The notes below the pieces were generated by a model. It made no database searches. It was given only the letters and a program-made list of their open reading frames with translations, and was not told the DNA's origin. From Pseudomonadota bacterium (GTDB taxonomy: Bacteria; Pseudomonadota; Gammaproteobacteria; Burkholderiales; JAKAFK01), in contig JAKAFK010000026.1 of NCBI GenBank assembly GCA_021817985.1, positions 1-42,598 of the forward strand: a stretch of 42,598 nucleotides of DNA. The letters run 5' to 3'. Both the position numbers and the translations under genes were made by a program. Shown here piece by piece: positions 9,109 to 16,173 of this stretch. Numbering within the stretch: the stretch's first letter is position 1; each line of letters begins with the position of its first letter.

Positions 9109-11163
9109 ATGGCCGGCGACAACCCGGGAGACGCCGCCGCCCCGCCCCCCGCCGTTTCGGGCGCGTTGCGCGAGAAGCTGAGCCGCCTTGGGCTCGCGTC
9201 CTGGCAGGACCTGATCCTCCATCTGCCCCTGCGCTACGAGGACGAGACCCATCTTTTCCCGATCCGGGAGGCCCCCGGAGGACGCACCGTCCAGGTCGAG
9301 GGCACGATCATCCAGCGCGAGGTGCGGCCGCGCCCCAGGCCCGCCTTCGTGCTGCGCGTTCAAGATGCCAGCGGCGAACTCTGGATGCGCCTGTTCCATT
9401 TCTACCCGAACCAGGTCGCGCCACTCACGGTGGGCCGCCGGATCAGGCTTCTGGGCGAGGTGCGCGCGGGCCTGCTGGGCCCCGAGATGATCCATCCCCA
9501 GCACCGCATCGTCGATGGCGACACGCCGCTTGCCGAGGCCCTGACGCCGGTCTATCCGACCACGGCGGGCGTCTCCCAGACGCGGCTGCGGACGCTTGTC
9601 AAGCAGGCTCTGGCGGCCGCCGACCTGAGCGACTCGCTCCCCGAAGCCTTGCGGGCACGGTTCAAGCTGCCCCCCTTCGCGCGATGCCTGCGCCACCTGC
9701 ACGAACCGCCCCCCGACGCCGATTCGGCGGCACTGGAATCGCGCCGGGATCCCGCTTGGCGGCGGATGAAATTCGACGAACTGCTCGCCCAGCAGCTGTC
9801 CATGCGCATGCACTACCGGGAGCGGCGCGCCCAGCGCGCCCCCATCCTCGCCGCGCGCGGGCACCTGACGCAGCACCTGTTGGCGCGGCTGCCGTTCTCG
9901 CTCACGCCGGCGCAGCTGCGCGTCCTGCACGAGATCGGCGCGGATCTCGGAAAGCCGCATCCGATGCAGCGGCTGCTGCAAGGCGACGTCGGCAGCGGCA
10001 AGACCGTGGTGGCGGCCCTGGCGGCGCTGGCCGCCATCGAAAACGGCGCCCAGGCGGCGGTCATGGCGCCGACCGAGCTGCTGGCCGAACAGCATTTCGC
10101 CAAGCTCTCCGCCTGGATGGAACCGTTGGGCGTGCGCCTCGCCTGGCTCGCCGCGGGCCTGCGAAAACAAGAACGAACACAGTGCCTCGCGGACCTGGCG
10201 AGCGGCCAGGCGCAACTCGCGGTGGGCACCCATGCCTTGTTCCAGCCGGAAGTCGAGTTCCACAGCCTGGGGCTCGCCATCGTGGACGAACAGCACCGCT
10301 TCGGCGTGCATCAGCGCCTCGCGCTCAACCGCAAGGGCACGCAACCGCACCAGCTCATGATGAGCGCGACCCCCATTCCCCGCACCCTGTCGATGAGCTA
10401 TTACGCCGACCTCGACGTCTCTGTCATCGACGAACTGCCGCCCGGACGCCAGCCGGTGGCCACGAAGCTCGTCGCGGACCTGCGGCGCGATGAAGTGACC
10501 GCGCGGGTGCGCGCGGCCTGCCTGGCCGGGCGTCAGGCCTACTGGGTGTGTCCGTTGATCGAAGAATCCGAAGCCTTGCAGCTCAAGACCGCGACCGAAA
10601 CCTTCGAACGGCTCGCCTCTGCCTTCCCGGAGCTCCGGGTCGGGCTCGTGCACGGACGATTGCCGGCCGCCGAGAAGGCGGGCGTGATGGCGGCCTTCCA
10701 GCAAGGCGCCCTCGATCTCCTGGTGGCCACCACGGTCATCGAGGTCGGGGTCGACGTGCCGAACGCGAGCCTGATGGTGATCGAGCACGCCGAGCGCATG
10801 GGCCTGTCGCAACTGCACCAGCTCCGGGGCCGGGTCGGCCGCGGCAGCGTGGAGAGCGTGTGCATCCTGCTCTACGCGTCGCCCCTGTCCGAGGCCGCCC
10901 GCGCGAGGCTCAAGATCATCTATGAACACCACGACGGCTTCGAGATCGCGCGACAGGATCTTTTGCTCCGCGGTCCGGGAGAATACCTGGGCACGCGGCA
11001 AAGCGGCACGGCCTGGCTGCGCTTCGCGGACATCGAACACGATCAGGATCTGCTGGACGCCGCGCGGGAGGCAGCCGACGAGCTGCTCGAGGGTTTTCCG
11101 GAGGCCGCGCAGCGTCATCTGGACCGCTGGCTCCCCCACCGCCAGGATTACCTCAAGGTCTGA
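9109..11163 (+). CDS. recG: ATP-dependent DNA helicase RecG
   Basis: This 684-residue helicase regresses stalled replication forks and branch-migrates Holliday junctions. The N-terminal wedge (OB-fold) domain spans roughly residues 45-150, with LILHLPLRYEDET at its start. The helicase core has Walker A GDVGSGKT near residue 292, the DEQH box (AIVDEQHRFGVHQR) near 391, MSATPIPRTLSMSYYADLD, VHGRL and TTVIEVGVDVPNA, with HQLRGRVGRG and the RecG-type C-terminus. ATG 9109 is preferred, since a GGAAGG site lies 10 nt upstream and the frame's earlier ATG would overlap ridA. It ends the rightward housekeeping block. Confidence 0.97.
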   Translation: MAGDNPGDAAAPPPAVSGALREKLSRLGLASWQDLILHLPLRYEDETHLFPIREAPGGRTVQVEGTIIQREVRPRPRPAFVLRVQDASGELWMRLFHFYPNQVAPLTVGRRIRLLGEVRAGLLGPEMIHPQHRIVDGDTPLAEALTPVYPTTAGVSQTRLRTLVKQALAAADLSDSLPEALRARFKLPPFARCLRHLHEPPPDADSAALESRRDPAWRRMKFDELLAQQLSMRMHYRERRAQRAPILAARGHLTQHLLARLPFSLTPAQLRVLHEIGADLGKPHPMQRLLQGDVGSGKTVVAALAALAAIENGAQAAVMAPTELLAEQHFAKLSAWMEPLGVRLAWLAAGLRKQERTQCLADLASGQAQLAVGTHALFQPEVEFHSLGLAIVDEQHRFGVHQRLALNRKGTQPHQLMMSATPIPRTLSMSYYADLDVSVIDELPPGRQPVATKLVADLRRDEVTARVRAACLAGRQAYWVCPLIEESEALQLKTATETFERLASAFPELRVGLVHGRLPAAEKAGVMAAFQQGALDLLVATTVIEVGVDVPNASLMVIEHAERMGLSQLHQLRGRVGRGSVESVCILLYASPLSEAARARLKIIYEHHDGFEIARQDLLLRGPGEYLGTRQSGTAWLRFADIEHDQDLLDAAREAADELLEGFPEAAQRHLDRWLPHRQDYLKV

Positions 11164-11213
11164 GGAAAGATGCGAAGGACACACGCGGCCACGCCATCGG
11201 GGCGCGCCGCCGG

Positions 11214-11229
11214 GCGGCCGACCGGCCGC
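11214..11229 (+). terminator. GC-rich hairpin after recG
   Basis: A perfect GCGGCC-GACC-GGCCGC hairpin lies 51 bp past the recG stop. It has no following T run, so it may be only a pause or processing site. It marks the boundary between the housekeeping block and the pilus cassette. Confidence 0.3.
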
Positions 11230-11327
11230 ACACCCGGATTAAGCCGCTTGCGCCGAGAACTCGATCCCTGGCCGAAGAAGAACGAAACTTTTTCGACCAT
11301 GCTTTGTCTGGTTTAGGGGATCGTCAT

Positions 11328-11397
11328 GGGCAGGCATGCCACCCGTCGGGAGGGGTTTCAAGGCGAAAGACCTGCCCACCGCGGAAGCCGTTGACGG
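11328..11397 (+). other. Possible structured leader ahead of the first pilin gene
   Basis: Within the 393-bp non-coding gap 11164-11556, GGGCAGG (11328-11334) can pair with CCTGCCC (11371-11377), enclosing a GGCATGCC palindrome and a GGCGAAAG segment. A GCCG-TTGA-CGGC hairpin follows at 11386-11397. Pilus operons are often under RNA-level control, but the conserved core of the c-di-GMP-I (GEMM) riboswitch is not visible, so I name no family. No clear promoter or reading frame was found in the rest of the gap. Confidence 0.25.
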
Positions 11398-11556
11398 CCG
11401 AAAACACGCACGCGTCCAACCACTCGGCGTGTGCCCCGCGCCTCGACGCAAGCGCCTTCCCCGCCCCACCCCGTGGGCCGGCGTTCGTCGCAGGCGCATG
11501 ATGCCCGAAAAACGGCTATCGCGCCTGAAGCGGCCTTCTCTTCGTGCGGAATAATT

Positions 11557-11949
11557 ATGCTAAAACAATCATCCGGATTCACGCGCATCGAACTGGCAAT
11601 CGCCCTCTTGAGCATGGGAATGATCGCCGGCATTGCCTACGGAAGCTATAAGGCCTCCCTCCGCCAAACCCATCAAAGGGATGTTGAAGCGTACATGACG
11701 GACCTTGCGCAGCAGGAGCGGCAATATTACCTTGACACCCGCAGCTACACGAGGACTTACGGCTTCCCCGGCTTGAATGACGCGCCGCCCGACACGGTAT
11801 CGCCCTACTACAGGATCACGATCGCGCTGCGCGGCGCCCGCTCCGGGTTCACGATCACGGCAACCCCCATCGCGGGGAGTGCCCAGGCCGGTGCCGATGC
11901 CCTGTCGCTCACCAGTAGCGGCCGCAGAATGCCCGGTTCGGACTGGTGA
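11557..11949 (+). CDS. Atypical type IV minor pilin (PilE-like)
   Basis: This 130-residue prepilin-like protein has a short basic leader, MLKQSSG, then FTRIELAIALLSMG, so the prepilin peptidase should cut after Gly7 and methylate Phe. Glu5 of the mature protein, needed for filament assembly, is present. It then follows the PilE/ComP-like pattern QQERQYYLDTRSYTRTYG and YRITIAL. Two things are odd. The helix-kink proline normally in AYPSY is replaced by Gly (AYGSY). No cysteine is present anywhere, although relatives close the C-terminal loop with a disulphide; the usual end with Cys-Trp reads GSDW here. ATG 11557 follows GGA at short distance. It could be a minor pilin, a competence-type pilin or a decaying pilin. 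Confidence 0.8.
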   Translation: MLKQSSGFTRIELAIALLSMGMIAGIAYGSYKASLRQTHQRDVEAYMTDLAQQERQYYLDTRSYTRTYGFPGLNDAPPDTVSPYYRITIALRGARSGFTITATPIAGSAQAGADALSLTSSGRRMPGSDW

Positions 11950-12240
11950 GGGAGATCAAAGTCGCCCATGGCACCGCCGCTTCTTGCCGTTCTGACGACG
12001 ACAGGGCCGGCTGCCGGCCAAGCGCCAATCGATTGCCGGAGGACCGCCGCGCGGTTACTAATCGCACTAGCCCCATGAGGCTCTCCGCCACATGAAGCAT
12101 TGCGTTTATTTTGCCGACCGTCCAACGCGAGCGGCTTGCCCAACACAAGAATCCTAGAAAACAAATTCTCGCGTGCGGCACCAAAGAAATACCCGCACCC
12201 CTGCTACCTGAACACGCGCGGCGGCGCCCAGACCCCCTGA

Positions 12241-12257
12241 TTGGAGTCTTCTTTGCG
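12241..12257 (+). promoter_or_regulatory. Sigma-54-like promoter in the pilin gap
   Basis: TTGG-AGTCTTCT-TTGCG has GG and GC separated by exactly 10 bp, as in the -24/-12 promoter recognised by RpoN, with TTGG and TTTGC matching the two cores. Pilin genes of Pseudomonas and relatives use RpoN with PilR. The site lies about 350 bp before pilE, so the leader would be long, and a chance match is possible. Confidence 0.35.
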
Positions 12258-12517
12258 CCTCCGCCACCCATCCTCCGATTTCGACCGTTTGTCGGATGTG
12301 CGGCCGAGTTCCCAGAAAAGACTTCAAGATATCGAGAAAACGGCCGCTATATCGGCTACACAACTTTCTATTCGTTTGGTATATTTATGCCAAAGTCATT
12401 TTTGCGCACGAACTTCCGGGGCGGGCCGGTGGAAGGCTGGTGGTTGAGCAACGACGGGGATACCGGGAGCATGCGTGGGGACTGGAGAGCCCTCACGCAA
12501 TTCTGAAACGGCTTACT

Positions 12518-12552
12518 GTCATTGCGAGGGAGCGCGCCCGGCGATGCGCTCC
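12518..12552 (+). repeat. REP-like hairpin element upstream of pilE
   Basis: GTCATTGCGAGG followed by the perfect inverted repeat GGAGCGC (12529-12535) and GCGCTCC (12546-12552) resembles the heads of dispersed REP elements, which often begin GTCATTGCGAG. Only one copy is seen in this window. The rest of the 654-bp gap 11950-12603 has no supported gene and is more AT-rich than its flanks between about 12100 and 12420. Confidence 0.45.
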
Positions 12553-12603
12553 AGATCATTCGTGGGCGAGTTACAAGCCGCCGGCGGACCATGGGAGGGA
12601 CGG

Positions 12604-13053
12604 ATGAAAAGAAATGCAGGGTTCACGCTCATCGAGGCACTGATCACGCTGGTGATTCTTGCCATCGTAGCCGCCATCGCTATCCCGAGCTACATCGATT
12701 ATGTCCGCCGCGGCGAGATCCCCGATGCGACGAACGCGCTCTCGACCCTGTATGTCCAGATGGAACAGGACTATCAGGATAACAACAACTACTCGGACCC
12801 CAACAATGCCTCCCAATGCGCCGTTGGCGCGACGCCTGCCGCGACCAAATTTTTTACCTATCAGTGCACGCTAACGAATAGCGGGCAGAACTACAGCATC
12901 ACAGCCACCGGTGATGCCAATGCGCTGGTGAGCCAGTTCACATACACGATCACCGACCAGAACATTCAGTCCTCGACGGTCCCGGCCGGCTTATCCGGGT
13001 GGAGCAACCCAAGCACCAACTGCTGGGTCACAAACAAGGGGGGGCAATGTTGA
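12604..13053 (+). CDS. pilE: Type IV pilin PilE
   Basis: This 149-residue class IVa pilin has the leader MKRNAG, the cut site before FTLIEALITLVILAI and the canonical AIAIPSYIDYVRRGE helix, with mature Glu5 and the proline kink present. The C-terminal domain carries paired cysteines (SQCAVG and YQCTL, then NCWVT and GGQC), consistent with two disulphides. A GGGAGGGACGG ribosome site precedes the ATG, one of the strongest in the window, suggesting high expression. The stop overlaps the fimT start by 7 nt. It could be the major pilin subunit or the PilE-type minor pilin of this tip cassette; with pilV, pilW, pilX and pilY1 downstream, the minor role is more likely. Confidence 0.9.
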   Translation: MKRNAGFTLIEALITLVILAIVAAIAIPSYIDYVRRGEIPDATNALSTLYVQMEQDYQDNNNYSDPNNASQCAVGATPAATKFFTYQCTLTNSGQNYSITATGDANALVSQFTYTITDQNIQSSTVPAGLSGWSNPSTNCWVTNKGGQC

Positions 13054-13634
13054 TCGCCCCGGTGACTGCGCGGCGGAGCCCTCCACGATGCGCGCCGGGG
13101 TTCACGCTGATCGAAGTCGTGGTGGTGCTCGCCATCATGGCGATTACGGCCGTTCTCGCATTCCCGAACTTTGAGGTATGGCTGCAGAACGAACAGATCC
13201 GCACCGTCGCCGAATCGATCCAGTCGGGGCTGCAACTCGCTCACGACGAGGCCGCGCGACAAAACCAGGACGTCGACTTCGTGTTGACGACCAATGCCCC
13301 GACGTCTGGGGGCGTCAGCCCTAACACAGGCGGCTCGAACTGGGTCGTCCGCACCGACAGCCAGCAGACTTTTATCCAGGGCTTTGACGCAACGCCGTAT
13401 CCGAACGTCGCAGTCAGTTGTTTGACGAGCGCTGGCAGCAGTTGTTCGACAGGTTCTATCGTTTTCCAGTCTATCGGACTGACAAGCTTGACAGGACAGG
13501 CCATCATCCAGGTCAGCCATCGCACCAATGCGAGTAACTACCGGACGTTGAAGATTTTGGTCGGCACAGGCGGCACCATACGGCTGTGCGATCCCGCCTT
13601 ATCCCTTTCGACCAACCCGCAGGGATGCTCATGA
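13047..13634 (+). CDS. fimT: GspH/FimT family pseudopilin
   Basis: This 195-residue minor pilin has a long leader (MLIAPVTARRSPPRCAPG), then FTLIEVVVVLAIMAITAVL, with Glu5 conserved. The C-terminal GspH/FimT domain includes ESIQSGLQLAHDEAARQNQ near residue 55 and a C-terminal FQSIGLTSLTG strand with cysteines at the end (RLCDPAL, QGCS). FimT/FimU proteins prime pilus assembly with PilV, PilW, PilX and PilE, and some bind DNA in natural transformation. The start overlaps the pilE stop and its own stop overlaps the pilV start by 4 nt (ATGA), so translation is coupled through the operon. FimU would be an equally fair name. Confidence 0.88.
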   Translation: MLIAPVTARRSPPRCAPGFTLIEVVVVLAIMAITAVLAFPNFEVWLQNEQIRTVAESIQSGLQLAHDEAARQNQDVDFVLTTNAPTSGGVSPNTGGSNWVVRTDSQQTFIQGFDATPYPNVAVSCLTSAGSSCSTGSIVFQSIGLTSLTGQAIIQVSHRTNASNYRTLKILVGTGGTIRLCDPALSLSTNPQGCS

Positions 13635-14116
13635 TGCGATGCTGCGCCCCCCACCGGCACTCGGGCTTCACCCTCGTTGAAGTCATGGTTGCGCTTGTCA
13701 TCTTTTCCTTTGGCCTGCTGGGTCTCGTCGGGCTACAAGGGACCATGATCAAGAATGCCACCGATGCCAAGTACCGCTCCGATGCCGCCGATCTGGCAGA
13801 CCAGATCATCGGCACCATGTGGGCGGACCAGAGCAACGTCTCGCAGTATGCGTATAACAGCTCCAGCCCTGCGCCCACATGCTCCACCACTACCCCCTCC
13901 TACGCCACCAGTTGTAGCGGATTGAGTCCGGCCTGTAATGTCGCCAACTGGATTTGCGAGGTGAACTCCAGCCTTCACGGCTCACTCGCCGGACAGACCA
14001 TTCAGATCGCCAACGGTCCGAACGCAAACAGCCAACAGGTCACGGTGACCGTGCAATGGCCGGGCAGCGGAACAGCCACTCATGAATTCACTGAAACAAC
14101 CGACATCGGAGGGTGA
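13631..14116 (+). CDS. pilV: Type IV pilus modification/minor pilin PilV
   Basis: This 161-residue protein starts MMRCCAPHRHSG and is then cleaved before FTLVEVMVALVIFSFGLLGL, the signature of PilV with mature Glu5. LVGLQGTMIKNATDAKYRSDA and ADLADQIIGTMW follow, as in family members. The C-terminal domain has several cysteines (PTCS, TSCSG, PACN, WICE). PilV sits with PilW and PilX in the priming complex that holds the PilY1 adhesin at the pilus tip. ATG 13631 overlaps the fimT stop (ATGA) and has AGGG 7-10 nt upstream; ATG 13625 is a less suitable alternative. The pilW start follows after 4 bp. Confidence 0.9.
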   Translation: MMRCCAPHRHSGFTLVEVMVALVIFSFGLLGLVGLQGTMIKNATDAKYRSDAADLADQIIGTMWADQSNVSQYAYNSSSPAPTCSTTTPSYATSCSGLSPACNVANWICEVNSSLHGSLAGQTIQIANGPNANSQQVTVTVQWPGSGTATHEFTETTDIGG

Positions 14117-14120
14117 GGCC

Positions 14121-15305
14121 GTGAACAAGCGCCTACTCGGCTTCAGCCTAGTGGAACTCATGGTTGCCATGGTGGTGGCGCTCGTGACCGTGTACGCGAT
14201 CTTTCAGGTCTTTGGGGGATACGAGGGCCAAAAACGGGTCACCGTGGGCATCGGTAACGCCGAAAGCAATGGCAAGAACGCGCTCTACCTGCTCGAGCGC
14301 GACATCAGGCAGGCAGGGTTCGGGTTGACCAATTCGGCCACCGCGAATTGCCTTTATATATACGGCAATTCCACCACGTTCGCGCAGACCTATTCCCCGA
14401 TTCCCGCCACCATTGTGGACCCCAACACCACAAGCTCGCCGAGACTGCCGGTTTCCATCTATGTCCGCTACGGGAGTTCCGTCGTCGGCGGGGCGACGAC
14501 GGCCGTCACCATCCCTATGCCGAATCCTTCGGCCGAGATCAACGTGAGTTCAACGAACGATATCATGGTGAATGATATCGTGCTCGGCGTGACTGGAAAT
14601 CAGTGCGCCGTGATGCAGATCACGCACGTGCAAGCCACGCCGGGAAAGATCCAGCACGACCCTAACTCGGGTACCATCAATCCCGCGTCCGGTAATTTCG
14701 TCAGTGGGTCGAGCGGCGCGCCGGCTTCATTCCCCGGCCTCGTGGCGGGAGACTCGATCGTCGACCTGGGGCAGGCGCCCGACGTCACGCAATATTCTAT
14801 TCAATATTCTTCGGCGTCCGGTCAAGGCAGCGCCCAAGATCCCGTGCTGCAGCTTCTCCAGCTGAGCGGGCCGAATGCCAGCGCCACGGCCACCCCCCTG
14901 ATCGACAATATCATCAGCGTGCAGGCCCAGTATGGCGTCGCCCAGCCTAACGTCAACCAGAACAACGTAGTGTGCTGGACCAATGCCGTCGACAACAGCA
15001 GCAACAACACCGCCGCCCCCTGCGATCAGAACTGGAGTTCGTCCACGCTCACTCCGGTTCTTGCCAAGCAGATCAAGGCCATTCGCATCGCGATTTTGGC
15101 ACGAAGCCCGATCCCCGCAAAGCCGCAATCCAACGGCCAATGCACCGCGACCTCCGTTATGCCCTACCTGCCCTGGCCCGACGGAAGCAGTTACGACCAA
15201 TTCGACGTGTCGGAGAACGGCGCGATCACCAACTGGAAGTGTTACCGATACAAAGTTTTCTCGACCGTCATCCCGCTCAGGAACGTGCTATGGGCCAACA
15301 TGTAG
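14121..15305 (+). CDS. pilW: Type IV pilus assembly protein PilW
   Basis: This 394-residue minor pilin has the leader MNKRLLG, then FSLVELMVAMVVALVTVYAI with Glu5. ALYLLERDIRQAGFGLTN near residue 60 is the hallmark of PilW. The large C-terminal region, rich in Ser, Thr and Asn, contains cysteines and ends with a typical YRYKVFSTVIPLRN. GTG 14121 is chosen because GGAGGG stands 8-13 nt upstream and the prepilin leader then has normal length; the frame's upstream ATG lies inside pilV. PilW bridges PilX and PilV in the tip complex. The stop overlaps the pilX start by 16 bp. Confidence 0.9.
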   Translation: MNKRLLGFSLVELMVAMVVALVTVYAIFQVFGGYEGQKRVTVGIGNAESNGKNALYLLERDIRQAGFGLTNSATANCLYIYGNSTTFAQTYSPIPATIVDPNTTSSPRLPVSIYVRYGSSVVGGATTAVTIPMPNPSAEINVSSTNDIMVNDIVLGVTGNQCAVMQITHVQATPGKIQHDPNSGTINPASGNFVSGSSGAPASFPGLVAGDSIVDLGQAPDVTQYSIQYSSASGQGSAQDPVLQLLQLSGPNASATATPLIDNIISVQAQYGVAQPNVNQNNVVCWTNAVDNSSNNTAAPCDQNWSSSTLTPVLAKQIKAIRIAILARSPIPAKPQSNGQCTATSVMPYLPWPDGSSYDQFDVSENGAITNWKCYRYKVFSTVIPLRNVLWANM

Positions 15306-15919
15306 CCAACCCACTCGGACGGCATGCCCCCCCCGCGAAGCAAACGGGGGTTGTCCTCTTCATTGCCCTGATCGCGCTGGTCGTCATGATGCTCGCAGCC
15401 ATCGCCCTGGTGCGCACGACCGGCATCGCCAACATCATTGCCGGCAACATGGCCTTCAAGCAAGCTGCGACCCAGGCCGGTGACGCGGGCATCGAGCTTG
15501 CCTTGAAAGCGCTCCCCACCATCGTGCAAAACAATCTGAACACGGCGCTCACCGGCCAGTACTCACCCACCGAACTCATGTGCACAAATGCGAGCGGGAC
15601 CCCCACCAACTGCACCGGTAGCCAAGTGCCGCCCATCGCCTGGGCGAACGTTCCCTGCTACGACCCGCAAGGGAACACATGTACTTCGGCCACAGCTTAC
15701 CAGATCCAATATTTCATCGACCGCCTGTGCACCTCATCCACGCTTCCGGTCACCGATCTTCAGGCGGACTGCGTGATCGGAACGCCGACCGGCACGGGCA
15801 GCGGAAAATCCGGAAGTGTGGTCTTCTCCGGCGCAACACTGGTGTATTACCGCGTCACGGTCAAAGTCCAGGGCCCGAGAAATACCGTGAGCTATGTCCA
15901 GGCCTGGATCACCGATTGA
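15290..15919 (+). CDS. pilX: Type IV pilus assembly protein PilX
   Basis: This 209-residue protein opens with MGQHVANPLGRHAPPAKQTG, then the hydrophobic GVVLFIALIALVVMMLAAIA and the PilX N-domain pattern RTTGIANIIAGNMAFKQAA with AGDAGIELAL. Like other PilX proteins it lacks the strict FTLIE start. The C-terminus holds paired cysteines (ELMCTN, NCTGS, PCYDP, NTCTS). PilX connects the minor pilin complex with PilY1. An AGGAACG ribosome site lies inside the pilW end. The gene is followed after 14 bp by a small secreted protein gene and then pilY1. Identification rests on the N-terminal domain and on the operon. Confidence 0.87.
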   Translation: MGQHVANPLGRHAPPAKQTGVVLFIALIALVVMMLAAIALVRTTGIANIIAGNMAFKQAATQAGDAGIELALKALPTIVQNNLNTALTGQYSPTELMCTNASGTPTNCTGSQVPPIAWANVPCYDPQGNTCTSATAYQIQYFIDRLCTSSTLPVTDLQADCVIGTPTGTGSGKSGSVVFSGATLVYYRVTVKVQGPRNTVSYVQAWITD

Positions 15920-15933
15920 GGGGAGTTCACAAC

Positions 15934-16173
15934 ATGACACGATCCAAACGCAAGCACTCCATGCTGGTTCTCGCCGCAGCCTGCTGGGCCGCGGCAGCCA
16001 CAAGCCCGGTGTCGGCGGTCGGCTTGACCACGGTCGACCTCGCCGCCTTCTCCGGTCTCGAGGCTAATGTCATGCCGAGCCCAAGACCGAAAAAACAGTC
16101 TGCGCCGTGCCCAGGCCCGAATTGCCCCATCCCTGCGAGTGGGCCGACAGGAGCCAATCATGACAGCCGCTAA
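15934..16173 (+). CDS. Small secreted protein of unknown function, between pilX and pilY1
   Basis: This 79-residue frame has a clear signal peptide: basic MTRSKRKHS, a hydrophobic core, and a likely cut after PVSA near residue 28. The mature part is about 51 residues, poor in secondary structure, with a proline-rich tail and one close cysteine pair (PCPGPNC). It has a GAGGGGAG ribosome site and its end overlaps the pilY1 start by 14 bp, so it looks translated and coupled to pilY1. I recognise no family. Pseudomonas has a small pilY2 gene after pilY1, but position and sequence differ here. It might be a periplasmic partner of PilY1 or a leader cistron. Confidence 0.65.
   Translation: MTRSKRKHSMLVLAAACWAAAATSPVSAVGLTTVDLAAFSGLEANVMPSPRPKKQSAPCPGPNCPIPASGPTGANHDSR

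Noticed and set aside
8977-11184. 735-residue leftward frame opposite recG
   Set aside because: Shadow of recG; rich in Arg and His and lacks domain signatures.
11320-11400. c-di-GMP-I (GEMM) riboswitch upstream of the first pilin
   Set aside because: The expected GGACGCAAAGCC-type core and receptor loop are not present, so only an unnamed structure is listed.
11390-11407. Sigma-54 promoter upstream of the first pilin
   Set aside because: GG and GC are 10 bp apart but the flanking bases (CGGCCG and ACGCA) match poorly.
12111-12506. 131-residue frame in the pilin gap, including an ATG in an AT-rich patch like the first pilin start
   Set aside because: No prepilin signal, ribosome site or known motif; the resemblance to the pilin start at 11557 is only a few bases.
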